From positions 623,379 to 687,378 of the forward strand of contig NZ_KB235948.1 in the NCBI RefSeq assembly GCF_000332335.1: a DNA stretch of 64,000 nucleotides, written 5' to 3'. Below, in pieces: positions 8,820 through 16,915 of the stretch. Source of the stretch: Kamptonema formosum PCC 10802. GTDB taxonomy: Bacteria > Cyanobacteriota > Cyanobacteriia > Cyanobacteriales > Oscillatoriaceae. The notes beneath the pieces were generated by a model. The model saw nothing but the letters and a program-made list of their open reading frames with translations, was not told where the DNA came from and ran no database searches. The position numbers and the translations under genes were made by a program. Numbering within the stretch: the first letter of the stretch is position 1; each line of letters opens with the position of its first letter.

Positions 8820-9130
8820 TAGCTAGGTCCCTGGCGATTGAAATCGCGGCTATACAGACGAAGCCCGCCTACGCGGGCTTTTTTTGAACAATTCTCTGGT
8901 TTCTAGCTAAGTTTATGCTGGCGGCGGGGGTCCCCATTAATTCGCCAACAAACTCTGTCCAATCGCCGGTAAATTCTATATTACAGAGACAGTCTTGCTC
9001 TTCTCTTAGTCCGCGTTGGGCGAAGCCCTTCCCGAAGGGTAGGCGGACTTTGTTTGTATAGCCGCGAATTCCATTCGCCGGGGAACTTAATACTTGCTTC
9101 ACCGGCATCCGCAATAGCCTCTGTCTCTTC
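8820..9130. repeat. Spacer with hairpin repeat modules
   Basis: This spacer has two modules of the same family as inside the candidate MITE. One is inverted at 8830-8885 (gattgaaatcgcggctatac); one is direct at about 9000-9078, where a tagtccgcg...gcggact stem is followed by ttgtttgtatagccgcga. The phrase attcgccaac...ccaatcgccgg at about 8940-8970 also recurs at 4365-4395. No coding signal is visible. Confidence 0.55.
8860..8885 (+). terminator. Rho-independent terminator-like hairpin after ATPase operon
   Basis: AAGCCCGC, a short loop (ctac) and GCGGGCTT, then a run of T (ttttttt). It is placed 59 bases after the stop of the second ATPase. It is also part of a repeat module that occurs inverted at 4274-4325 and 9000-9075. 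Confidence 0.65.
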
Positions 9131-9217
9131 TATTGACTTAGCCAGTAAGTTCATTGTAGCAGAAGTTGCCTCAGGTTGGGATTCCGCAACCTGCCACAGG
9201 AGCCGGGAAAGGCGCGT

Positions 9218-9430
9218 CTAGTAGGAAACTGCCCGTTTCTTGAGGTTCTCCAATTCCTCAATTTCGACAATCTTTTCCTCCGTCTCGCCAAACTGTTCCA
9301 GGATGGTGAACCCAACTGCAGTGGCGTCATTGCCGAGTTGCAGGAGTCGCCGGTGTAAGTTGAAAACAGTGGTTGTGATGTCTTCGGGTAAGTTGGCCAT
9401 CCGTTTTATTTCCCCTAAGAAAAGCCTCAT
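9218..9430 (-). CDS. Small hypothetical protein, 70 aa
   Basis: I do not recognise this protein. It reads MRLFLGEIKRMANLPEDITTTVFNLHRRLLQL..., has no cysteine, and ends in a charged helix (GETEEKIVEIEELENLKKRAV). GGGAG five bases before ATG 9430 supports this start; an internal ATG at 9400 with AGGGG upstream is the alternative. It is convergent with the ATPase operon and lies near another small gene at 9601. A helical adaptor or antitoxin-like role is only a guess. Confidence 0.5.
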   Translation of the reverse strand: MRLFLGEIKRMANLPEDITTTVFNLHRRLLQLGNDATAVGFTILEQFGETEEKIVEIEELENLKKRAVSY

Positions 9431-9517
9431 CTATTCTCCCATGAAACTTAACCGCCGGTGCGAATAGCGGCTCTGTCAAAGGGCAAATAGACTTCTCAGT
9501 TGGCTGAACGTTAGGCC

Positions 9518-9554
9518 CAGAAACCCGGTTTCTTAAAGAAACCGGGTTTCTCAG
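9518..9554. repeat. AGAAACCCGGTTTCTT hairpin repeat
   Basis: A 16-base arm (AGAAACCCGGTTTCTT) is followed after one base by its exact complement. Each arm is itself partly palindromic. Members of this family also occur at 22984, 44150, 52285, 59430, 59466 and 60389. Confidence 0.75.
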
Positions 9555-9600
9555 TACCTCAAATTGCGCTCGCCAATCATATCCTTTTAGAATATCGCTC

Positions 9601-9801
9601 CTATTCCCCGACCTGCTGTGACTCACGCCTGTACTTGCCCTCCAGACGCTGCCGGCGCTGCCGGCGAAGTTCAGCTTCTGCCATCGCAATCAGTTCATCT
9701 AGTGCCAACCCAAAAAGATCGAGCTGCCGGTTGCTTTCGCGCAACCGCTCAACATTTCGCCTTCTCGTCTCTGCGTCAGGGATTTGTGGTAGCTGAGTCA
9801 T
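9601..9801 (-). CDS. Small charged helical protein, 66 aa
   Basis: I do not recognise this protein. Translation gives MTQLPQIPDAETRRRNVERLRESN followed by a predicted helix (LDLFGLALDELIAMAEAELRRQRRQRL) and a basic tail. AGGAG lies 12 bases before ATG 9801; a TTG four codons earlier directly follows the AGGAG and is unlikely. Amphipathic arginine/glutamate-rich helices suggest a coiled-coil or DNA-associated small protein, but nothing more can be said. It is on the same strand as the 70-aa gene at 9218, with a 170-base gap containing a hairpin repeat. Confidence 0.5.
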   Translation of the reverse strand: MTQLPQIPDAETRRRNVERLRESNRQLDLFGLALDELIAMAEAELRRQRRQRLEGKYRRESQQVGE

Positions 9802-10026
9802 GGTAGGTTCCAACTCCTTTTAATCTCTCGAACCACCGGCAGCCGAAGCGGGCGGCTTGCCCCAGAGCAATGGTCTGTGGTAATAAGTTTAGCATATCAG
9901 CAGGAGCTGCCGGTTGAATTTATAAGATTTTTAGCGAAAGCGTATGCAAATTATAGGAAGAATTATTGTTCTGCTTTTTGGCTTTACAATTTACCCAGAA
10001 CCCAAAATCCCTAACCGCCGCCCCAC

Positions 10027-10215
10027 ATGGAAACAGCACAAAGTTGGTATATTGTCAAGCGTCCGGAGGGTTTCTGCGACATCCTCCCCGGCGAACAAGC
10101 CGAAAACAAAGAAGCCCCCAACATCACAGAGAAGTGGGGGCCTTATGCCTCTGCAGACGAAGCGATCGCCCGTCGCGTGGGGCTGATTCGTGCAGGCAAA
10201 TGCAAGCCTCAGTAA
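10027..10215 (+). CDS. Small conserved cyanobacterial protein, 62 aa
   Basis: METAQSWYIVKRPEGFCDILPGEQ...EKWGPYASADEAIARRVGLIRAGKCKPQ. I recognise the pattern (SWYIVK...WGPxxSxxEAIARRVGLIRAGKCxP) from many cyanobacterial genomes, where it has no established function. The compact domain with conserved tryptophans and a terminal KCxP looks like a small adaptor. It carries a GCGATCGC site in its coding sequence. It is convergent with the protease gene at 10260-11567, 44 bases away. Confidence 0.7.
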   Translation: METAQSWYIVKRPEGFCDILPGEQAENKEAPNITEKWGPYASADEAIARRVGLIRAGKCKPQ

Positions 10216-10259
10216 AGCAGGAATCCTCCCGACGCCGGACCTCTCGGACAGATGTCCTT

Positions 10260-11567
10260 TTACTTCTTACTTTTCACCTGCTTGCCGGCGGGGGATTCAG
10301 CGCGTCTTCCTTGCTTTTGAGCAATCTCCTGTCGCAGCACTTCCATCGCTTTAGCATATTGCGGGTCTTCTGGCGAGCCGATCTTCTCGCGATCGCCCCT
10401 CAAAGCATCCCGCTGCTGCTCCGACAGCTCAATCACCACATCAGGGTCAATGCCGTGCTTGTTAATATCGCGCCCGCTAGGGGTGAGGTACTTGGCAATC
10501 GTCACCGCCATCCCCGAACCGTCGCCCAAACCCCGCACCGACTGCACCAAACCTTTGCCAAATGTCTTCACGCCCACCAAAGTGGCCCGCTTGTTGTCCT
10601 GCAGCGCCCCAGAGAGAATCTCGCTAGCGCTCGCCGAACCGCCATCCACCAGCACCACCAGGGGTTTATCCGTCAGAGCCCCCCGGTTGGCATCCTCGCG
10701 CCTGGTTTCTCCCCGGCGCTCCACCGTTGACACAATTGGGCCATCTTGCAGCCACATGCGAGCAATTTCAATACTGGCTTGCAGCAATCCACCGGGGTTG
10801 GAGCGCAGATCCAGAATATACCCTGTTACCTTCTGCTTTTCCAAATCCTTAATCGCGTCCCGCATTTCCTTCGAGGCGTTGGCGCTGAACTGAACCAGGC
10901 GAATATAGCCCACGCCGCCGCTCGGAGTTTTGCGATAGGAGTAGCGCACCGGATGGATCTCAATCCGGTCGCGTTTCAGGCGAAACTCTAATTGTTCCTT
11001 CTCCCGCAGGATGGTGAGCGTCACCGAGCTGCCGACCGGCCCACGGATCAGGTTCACCGCCTGGTTGACATCCATGCCTTCGGTGCTCTTGTCGTTGATC
11101 TTGAGAATAATGTCCTTAGCCGCCACACCGGCGCGGAATGCCGGCGTGTCCTCGATCGGGGCAATCACCACCAGCTTTTTGGTTTTCTCATCTTGGGCCA
11201 GCTGAATCCCCACGCCGGTGAGTTCCCCAGAGGTGTCAATCTGCATGTTCCGGAACTCTTGCGGGTCCATGAACCGGGTGTAGGGATCTTTCAGCTTCTC
11301 CAGCATTTCGCGGATCGCCTTGTAAGCTTCCGGCTTGCTGGTGTACGACCGGCTCAGATACTCCTTGCGAACCGCGTCCCAGTCCACCTGATTGAAGGTG
11401 CCATCCACATAATTGCGGTCAATAATCTGCCACACCTCGTCAATCAGTTCCTTAGGGCTATCCTGAAAGAACGCCTGACCCTTATGAATATTGGCTCCTG
11501 CTATAGCGACAGCGCTAACCGTCATCACTGTCGCACCCACAACGAGGCCACGTTTTGTTATTTCCAT
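10260..11567 (-). CDS. ctpC: Carboxyl-terminal processing protease (S41 family, CtpC-like)
   Basis: 435 residues. Begins MEITKRGLVVGATVMTVSAVAIAGANIHKGQAF, a signal or anchor helix (~5-28), so the enzyme is exported to the periplasm or lumen. A PDZ domain follows (GELTGVGIQLAQDE...AFRAGVAAKDIILKINDKS). The S41 core has DLRSNPGGLL, the nucleophile serine in GGSASASEILSGAL, and the general-base lysine in TFGKGLVQS. This is the Ser/Lys-dyad tail-specific protease family; CtpA matures photosystem II D1, while CtpB/CtpC have other or auxiliary targets. Start 11567 was chosen by resemblance to CtpC N-termini; an ATG at 11594 would add nine residues. The ctpC symbol rests on remembered similarity. 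Confidence 0.88.
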   Translation of the reverse strand: MEITKRGLVVGATVMTVSAVAIAGANIHKGQAFFQDSPKELIDEVWQIIDRNYVDGTFNQVDWDAVRKEYLSRSYTSKPEAYKAIREMLEKLKDPYTRFMDPQEFRNMQIDTSGELTGVGIQLAQDEKTKKLVVIAPIEDTPAFRAGVAAKDIILKINDKSTEGMDVNQAVNLIRGPVGSSVTLTILREKEQLEFRLKRDRIEIHPVRYSYRKTPSGGVGYIRLVQFSANASKEMRDAIKDLEKQKVTGYILDLRSNPGGLLQASIEIARMWLQDGPIVSTVERRGETRREDANRGALTDKPLVVLVDGGSASASEILSGALQDNKRATLVGVKTFGKGLVQSVRGLGDGSGMAVTIAKYLTPSGRDINKHGIDPDVVIELSEQQRDALRGDREKIGSPEDPQYAKAMEVLRQEIAQKQGRRAESPAGKQVKSKK

Positions 11568-11690
11568 AGGTTTGCTGAGCCGGAAAGGAAACATTGCAAA
11601 GGCATTTCGCCCACTCTAGCACAAGCGATGGGAGGAAGTGTTCCGTAGAATTTCTGCCCTCCCACCGAGAATTGGGTTTTCCGAGAACAC

Positions 11691-12911
11691 TTAAGGATCG
11701 ACCCAACGGCCATCCGCCTTGATTAAGCTAATTAACTCCCCCACACCCTGCGATTCGGGGACTTTTTTGATTTCTTCGCGCCCGCGATATAAAGAAATGT
11801 AACCGGGCTGCCTGCCCACATAGCCGTAGTCAGCATCCGCCATTTCTCCCGGGCCATTGACAATGCACCCCATTACTGCTATATCCAGGCCGGTGAGGTG
11901 TTTGGTTGCTTCCCGCACCTTGTGCAGCACTTCCTCTAAATTAAACAGCGTGCGGCCACAAGAGGGACAAGCCACATACTCCACCATCGTCTTCCGCAGC
12001 CCCAAAGCTTGCAGAATACTGTAGCAGACGGGAATTTCTTTTTCTGGCGCTTCGGTGAGAGAGACGCGGATGGTGTCGCCAATCCCCTCCGCAAGCAGAG
12101 TGCCGATGCCGGCAGTTGACTTAATCCGCCCGTACTCCCCGTCACCTGCTTCCGTAACCCCCAAGTGCAGCGGGTAGTCCATGCCAAGCTGATCCATCCG
12201 CTGCGCCAGCAGCCGGTACGCCGCCAGCATCACCGGCACTCGGGACGCCTTCAGGGAAATCACCAAATTGCGAAAATCCAGCGATTCGCAGATGCGAATA
12301 AATTCTAGTGCTGATTCTACCATACCTTCGGGCGTGTCGCCGTAGGTAAACACCATCCGCTCCGCCAGGGAACCGTGGTTGACCCCAATCCGCATTGCCT
12401 TCCCTTGATCGCGCAAGGAAATCACCAGGGGTTCCAGGGTTTCGCGGATTTTTTCCCCAATTTCGTCAAATTCTGCTTGAGTGTATTCAGTTCTGCTCGC
12501 TTTCGGCTTTTCAAACACATACAGCCCCGGATTAATCCGCACCTTATCAACGTGCTTAGCCACTTCCAGGGCAATTTTCATGCCGTTGTGGTGGACATCA
12601 GCAACCAGGGGCACCCGCTTGTAAGTTTGAATCAGCTTCTGCTTGATTTCCGCCAGGGCGACAGCGTGAGCTATGCTGGGCACCGTGACGCGGACAATCT
12701 CGCAGCCGATTTCGTGCAGGCGACGGATACCGGCTACCGATCCGTCTATATCGAGGGTGTCTTCGTTAATCATCGACTGCACCACCACGGGGTAGCCGCC
12801 CCCGATGGTGATATCGCCCACCTTTACAGGGCGGGTTTTGCGCCGGTGGATGGTGGTGTCTGTGTTGAGGTTGCTGTAGGAGGTGGTGGTTGGGTTGGGC
12901 AGAGTTTGCAT
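11691..12911 (-). CDS. ispG: 4-hydroxy-3-methylbut-2-en-1-yl diphosphate synthase
   Basis: 406 residues. Converts methylerythritol cyclodiphosphate to HMBPP, the penultimate step of the MEP isoprenoid pathway, using a [4Fe-4S] cluster and reduced ferredoxin. Diagnostic stretches are [47 protein letters not shown], the cluster ligands CPSCGR and CIVNGPGE, and [17 protein letters not shown]. The length is typical for the cyanobacterial enzyme. The ATG at 12911 gives a short polar N-terminal tail; the upstream extension to 13073 reads as arginine/cysteine-rich non-coding sequence. It lies 123 bases upstream of ctpC on the same strand. Confidence 0.96.
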   Translation of the reverse strand: MQTLPNPTTTSYSNLNTDTTIHRRKTRPVKVGDITIGGGYPVVVQSMINEDTLDIDGSVAGIRRLHEIGCEIVRVTVPSIAHAVALAEIKQKLIQTYKRVPLVADVHHNGMKIALEVAKHVDKVRINPGLYVFEKPKASRTEYTQAEFDEIGEKIRETLEPLVISLRDQGKAMRIGVNHGSLAERMVFTYGDTPEGMVESALEFIRICESLDFRNLVISLKASRVPVMLAAYRLLAQRMDQLGMDYPLHLGVTEAGDGEYGRIKSTAGIGTLLAEGIGDTIRVSLTEAPEKEIPVCYSILQALGLRKTMVEYVACPSCGRTLFNLEEVLHKVREATKHLTGLDIAVMGCIVNGPGEMADADYGYVGRQPGYISLYRGREEIKKVPESQGVGELISLIKADGRWVDP

Positions 12912-13141
12912 CGTCGGTTGGTAGGTTGTTCCTCTCTGCTTTTCAGAGTGCCACAGATGGTGCGCCTTTGGGCGATCTCGGTGCCGGTGCCTCGTGCCGG
13001 TGGCTTTGGCGTAAGCCCAGCAATCGCCCCTCCCCCTGCATGCCGGCAGCCCCAGACAGTTAAGTTGCCTCACTCTCCTGTGCCATAATGGGTATCAAAC
13101 AACGATTCTGTCAGTTAAATCCCCTGCGTTGCGTAAATCTG

Positions 13142-14641
13142 ATGCTAGGCAAAATACTCGGTGGGCGCTACCATATCGCCAGCCACTTGGGAGGGGGCGG
13201 CTTCGGCACCACCTTCGTCGCTGAGGACAGGCATTTACCCGGAACCCCCCGCTGCGTCGTCAAACAGCTCAAGCCGGCAACGGCTGGCAGCCCACTTTTA
13301 TGGGAAACCGCTCGGCGTTTGTTCAACCGGGAAGCCGAAGTTTTGTACAAGTTAGGAAATCACGAGCAAATCCCCCGACTTTTCGCTCATTTTGAAGAAG
13401 AGCAAGAATTCTATCTCGTTCAGGAATACATTCAAGGACACGAACTGCGCCAGGAACTGCGTGCCGGTGAAAAGTTAAGCGAAGCTCAGGTGATTGCAAT
13501 TTTGCAGGAAATTTTAGAAATCCTAGCCTTTGTCCACCGGCAGAATGTCATCCACCGCGATATCAAGCCGTCTAATATCCTGCGGCGCTGGCGTGATAAC
13601 AAGCTGGTTTTGATTGACTTTGGCGCGGTCAAGCAAATCAGCACTCAAGCGCTCAGCTCCTCAGGTCAGACAAGCTTATCGATTGCCATCGGCTCACCCG
13701 GCTATATGCCCAACGAACAGTTAGCCGGAAAGCCGCGCTTCAGCAGTGACATTTTTGCCGTGGGAATGATTGGCATCCAAGCCCTCACAGGCGTAAATCC
13801 CAAGGATTTACCAGAAGATCCGATAACCTGTGAGATCGTCTGGCGCGATTTGGTACAGGTAAGCTCTGAGTTAGCAGATGTTGTAGACAAAATGGTGCGC
13901 TATGACTTCCGCCAGCGCTACCAATCTGCGGTAGAGGTGCTGGAAGCTCTCAATTCTGTATCCTCAATTCCCTTTACTCCCAGCACCGCCATCCCTGTAA
14001 CGCCTGAAAATCCCAATCTTAGCTCAGCCACAACTGTACCGAATATTGCCGGCGAACTCAGTTCTGAAGAGAAAGCGGACTCCCCTCAGCGCCCCCAAAG
14101 TTCTGTGAGGAATCGAATTGCGATTGTTGAAGGCAATATTACTCTACAGCAGGTCGATGCTATCGTCAACCCTACTGATCGATTATTTTCGGGCGGTGGT
14201 GGGACAGATCGCGCCATTCACCGTGCGGCTGGTCCTGGGCTTCGAGAGGAATGCAGCCGGCTAAGCGGCTGCGTCACGGGTGAAGCCAAAATTACCGGTG
14301 GCTATAACCTCCCCGCACGGTGGGTTATTCATACCGTGGGTCCCATCTGGCATGGGGGCAATTCTGGAGAGGAGGAGAAGTTGACTCAATGCTATCGAAA
14401 CTGCCTGGCATTGGCAGAACAATACTCTATACGGACAATTGCTTTTCCAAGCATCAGCACCGGAGCCTATGGTTTTCCAATAGATAGAGCGGCTAGAATC
14501 GCTGTTCCCGAAGTCAAGCTTTTTCTGGGGAAAAATACGTCTGTTGAAAAGGTAATCTTCGTTTGCTTCGGGCAAAGGGCTGACATCGGGCGAATGGCTT
14601 ACAATTGTTATGTGACTGCTGTCAAGGAAATTCTGGAATAG
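13142..14641 (+). CDS. Ser/Thr protein kinase fused to a macrodomain
   Basis: 499 residues from ATG 13142 ([12 protein letters not shown], as in many cyanobacterial kinases); ATG 13088 would add 18 residues. The Hanks-type kinase at ~5-285 has the Gly-loop GGGGFGTTF, Lys41, the catalytic loop [10 protein letters not shown] (~138-147), the metal-binding LIDFGAVKQ (~157-165) and [11 protein letters not shown] Pro/Ser-rich linker (~285-322) follows. Residues ~323-498 form a macrodomain ([68 protein letters not shown]) of the MacroD/YmdB type that binds ADP-ribose or removes it from proteins. The usual NAAN motif reads NPTD, so activity may be altered. No membrane segment is visible. The fusion implies crosstalk of phosphorylation and ADP-ribose signalling; this is inference. 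Confidence 0.92.
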   Translation: MLGKILGGRYHIASHLGGGGFGTTFVAEDRHLPGTPRCVVKQLKPATAGSPLLWETARRLFNREAEVLYKLGNHEQIPRLFAHFEEEQEFYLVQEYIQGHELRQELRAGEKLSEAQVIAILQEILEILAFVHRQNVIHRDIKPSNILRRWRDNKLVLIDFGAVKQISTQALSSSGQTSLSIAIGSPGYMPNEQLAGKPRFSSDIFAVGMIGIQALTGVNPKDLPEDPITCEIVWRDLVQVSSELADVVDKMVRYDFRQRYQSAVEVLEALNSVSSIPFTPSTAIPVTPENPNLSSATTVPNIAGELSSEEKADSPQRPQSSVRNRIAIVEGNITLQQVDAIVNPTDRLFSGGGGTDRAIHRAAGPGLREECSRLSGCVTGEAKITGGYNLPARWVIHTVGPIWHGGNSGEEEKLTQCYRNCLALAEQYSIRTIAFPSISTGAYGFPIDRAARIAVPEVKLFLGKNTSVEKVIFVCFGQRADIGRMAYNCYVTAVKEILE

Positions 14642-14649
14642 AGCGGGTG

Positions 14650-14735
14650 AGTGGGGTGCGTTCCGCTGCCAACGCATCCCACTTCTGCGGAGTGTTCAGG
14701 GGCGCGGAACGCACCGTACATCTTGCGCCCCATCC
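14650..14735. repeat. Inverted 'gtgcgttccg...cggaacgcac' repeat
   Basis: GGGTGCGTTCCGC and GGCGCGGAACGCACC face each other across about 40 bases. A second, slightly different copy is at 15165-15232 (gtgcgttccgc ... gcgcggaacgca), and fragments occur near 47800 and 61516. These are dispersed palindromic repeats with no coding content. Confidence 0.6.
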
Positions 14736-14806
14736 GCTCCCACCGGCTGCCGGTGGCAAAGAAAGCGCAATCTATTATAATAGAATAATAACAGCACTTC
14801 TAACAG

Positions 14807-15028
14807 ATGAACATGGCAGAAAGAACTTCCACCTTACAGAAAGCCCTGGAAGTAGTAGAAGCCCTATCGCCAGATGAGCAGGCTCTCCTTGTCGATATTA
14901 TTCACAAGCGCCTGCAACAGCAGCGCCGGCAGCAACTATTACAGGAAGTCGCAGAAGCCGAGCGCGATTGCGTTCAGGGGAATGTGCGTAGCGGTTCAGT
15001 TTCAAACCTCTTAGCGGATTTAGTATAG
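14807..15028 (+). CDS. Orphan antitoxin-like small protein, 73 aa
   Basis: MNMAERTSTLQKALEVVEALSPDEQALLVDIIHKRLQQQRRQQLLQEVAEAERDCVQGN... This matches the pattern of short helical antitoxins common in cyanobacteria (L..ALE.VE.LSP.EQ..L..II..R), with the C-terminal arm (GSVSNLLADLV) that would wrap a toxin. No toxin gene follows: the next 200 bases are repeats. It may therefore be an orphan or may act on a toxin elsewhere. A second start two codons in (MAER) is possible; neither has a clear ribosome-binding site. Confidence 0.6.
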   Translation: MNMAERTSTLQKALEVVEALSPDEQALLVDIIHKRLQQQRRQQLLQEVAEAERDCVQGNVRSGSVSNLLADLV

Positions 15029-15235
15029 CCGGTCAATTTTTTTCTATCCCTTTTCCTCTTTCTTCTTCCTTCTTGGCGTCCTTGGCGTCTACCCTACGGG
15101 AAGCCGCTGGCGCGTCTATGGCGGTTGATTATTAAACCCCATATCAATTCGCGAACAGAACAGTAGCGTGCGTTCCGCCCTGAACCCATCTCACCCCCAC
15201 AGAGGATTTGGGGGCGCGGAACGCAGCCCACATCT

Positions 15236-15436
15236 CTATTCCTGGTCGGGGAAAACCCACTTCGGGGGTGCCGTGAGTTTCTTTCTCAGCGCTTCCTGAG
15301 CAATCTCGATCATTTGATCTAGCGAAGTGTCGCTGATGAACTTTGACGCCTCCGCTGCGTACCCCTGGTTCGGGCATTTGTCACCCAAAACGCAGCCGTT
15401 GACGCAATCGATAGCGCAGTTTATCTTATTTTCCAC
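15236..15436 (-). CDS. Small cysteine-motif protein, 66 aa
   Basis: Starts at GTG 15436 with GAGGAGG five bases upstream, a strong ribosome-binding site that fixes the start. The N-terminus has four cysteines (INCAIDCVNGCVLGDKCPNQGY), spacing C-x3-C-x3-C-x5-C, suited to a metal or Fe-S site. The remainder is helical (DQMIEIAQEALRKKL) and ends APPKWVFPDQE. I recognise similar proteins in cyanobacteria but know no function. It stands alone, with an AT-rich stretch (ttattaaaatattattaata) about 100 bases upstream that could hold its promoter. Confidence 0.75.
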   Translation of the reverse strand: MENKINCAIDCVNGCVLGDKCPNQGYAAEASKFISDTSLDQMIEIAQEALRKKLTAPPKWVFPDQE

Positions 15437-15718
15437 TGTTCCCTCCTCTGTCTATTTTCAGAACCGGCATCAGGCGTATTTTTCAGGAGCGCCGGCAAAA
15501 AAGCCGCTTCCCTGAATCTGACTTATTAAAATATTATTAATATACGCCAGAAACCGGAACTTGTCAACGGTCAGGGTTTCCGGGCAATTACTTTATGATA
15601 ATGCCGGCTGTCCCACTCACACCGGCAGGCGGGGAGAGGGAGCCGGTGGTGCCGGTGGCGCTGCCAGATGGCCCGGAAATGGGATTCGCCTGCGGGACAG
15701 CCGGCAGCGCCTTGAGTT

Positions 15719-16657
15719 TTACTCTGCTGCAGCGGGAGACTCAGATGCAGCGGGAGGATCGGAGTCCTTTTTGCTCCCCTTGTGAGCGCGCGCCTCGGCA
15801 TCAGCCATCACGTCAGCCATCTTCTCGAGCATTTCCCCCGGGGAATTTTCCAGCACCCGGGTAGACAGGGCAATGCGATTTTTCCACTCATCCACCTCAG
15901 TGATGACGGCTTTAATCGACTGACCCACCTTAAACGTATCGGGGAGAGAGGAGATGTAGGTTTGGCTAATTTGCTTGATGTGCAGCAAAGCGGTGACGCC
16001 ATCCAAATCCACAAACAGCCCAAACGGCTTGATACTGACAATATCGCCCTCCACCAGCTGGCCAACCTTTAACTGGCTGACGCGATTCGCTCGAGCCAGC
16101 AAGCGCTGGGACAGCACCAGTTTGTTCTGTTCGGGATTGACCTCCAGAAAGTTGGCGCTCAGGCGCTGACCGACGAGCCCGTCTAAATTGTCGCGCTCGA
16201 TCAGGTGCGAGCGGGGGATAAATCCCCGCAACCCCTCGACATCCACAGTGACGCCGCCCTTATTGACTCCCGTCACCCGCACCTGCACAGTTTGGCCACT
16301 GTCCTGCGCTTGGGCCAGCTCGTCCCAGACCCGCTTAGATTCCAGCTGGCGGACAGAAAGCGTCACCTGACCTTCTGCATCCTGCTCGCGGACAATCAGG
16401 AAGTCCCGCTCTTCCTGCAACGGCAGCACTTCCGACAAATTGGTGACCCGTCTCAAGGAAGCCTCTGCGATAGGGAGAAACGCCGGTGACTTGCCACCGA
16501 TGTCAACATAAGCGCCATCCTTGGTGTGTTGAAACACCTTGCCGCGCACGACCTGTCCCTTTTGAAACTCGTAGTTGTGCGCTTCGAGGGCTTTGGCAAA
16601 ATCGTCCATCGAAAAGGACGCCTTTGCCCCTTGAGAACGAATCGATTGTGGGTTCAT
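15719..16657 (-). CDS. rps1b: S1-domain RNA-binding protein (ribosomal protein S1 homologue, Rps1b-like)
   Basis: 312 residues. Three S1 OB-fold repeats are visible: GQVVRGKVFQHTKDGAYVDIGGKSPAFLP (~34-62), GQTVQVRVTGVNKGGVTVDVEGLRGFIP (~120-148) and GQLVEGDIVSIKPFGLFVDLDGVTALLHI (~200-228). The N-terminus FSMDDFAKALEAHNYEFQKG is typical of the shorter of the two cyanobacterial S1 proteins. S1 proteins bind mRNA leaders at the 30S subunit; the short form may be a more general RNA-binding protein. The C-terminus is an Ala/Ser/Glu-rich tail. The symbol follows the usual cyanobacterial rps1a/rps1b naming and is less certain than the family. Confidence 0.9.
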   Translation of the reverse strand: MNPQSIRSQGAKASFSMDDFAKALEAHNYEFQKGQVVRGKVFQHTKDGAYVDIGGKSPAFLPIAEASLRRVTNLSEVLPLQEERDFLIVREQDAEGQVTLSVRQLESKRVWDELAQAQDSGQTVQVRVTGVNKGGVTVDVEGLRGFIPRSHLIERDNLDGLVGQRLSANFLEVNPEQNKLVLSQRLLARANRVSQLKVGQLVEGDIVSIKPFGLFVDLDGVTALLHIKQISQTYISSLPDTFKVGQSIKAVITEVDEWKNRIALSTRVLENSPGEMLEKMADVMADAEARAHKGSKKDSDPPAASESPAAAE

Positions 16658-16915
16658 AACAGTTTAAAACAACAAAACAGAGATTGCGCTTGGATGCTGG
16701 CCCTTTCGCTTGAGGCTGAAAGCCACCGGCTCTGGCGACAGGAGCCAACCAATAGCTCCCTCACTATAGCTAATTATCAGATTTTTGTGGGAAGCCCTCG
16801 GGGCGAGATTCCGGGGATCTGGGAGTGCCGGCGGCAGAGTTTAGAAACCGGGTTTTTTGTGGGAAGTAAGCGACAGATTTAAATCTCCCTTGAGAAGAAA
16901 GCCGGTTTCTCTACT

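Noticed and set aside
9327-9689. 120-residue minus-strand frame
   Set aside because: It overlaps the better-supported small genes at 9218 and 9601, spans a palindromic repeat and has no conserved pattern.
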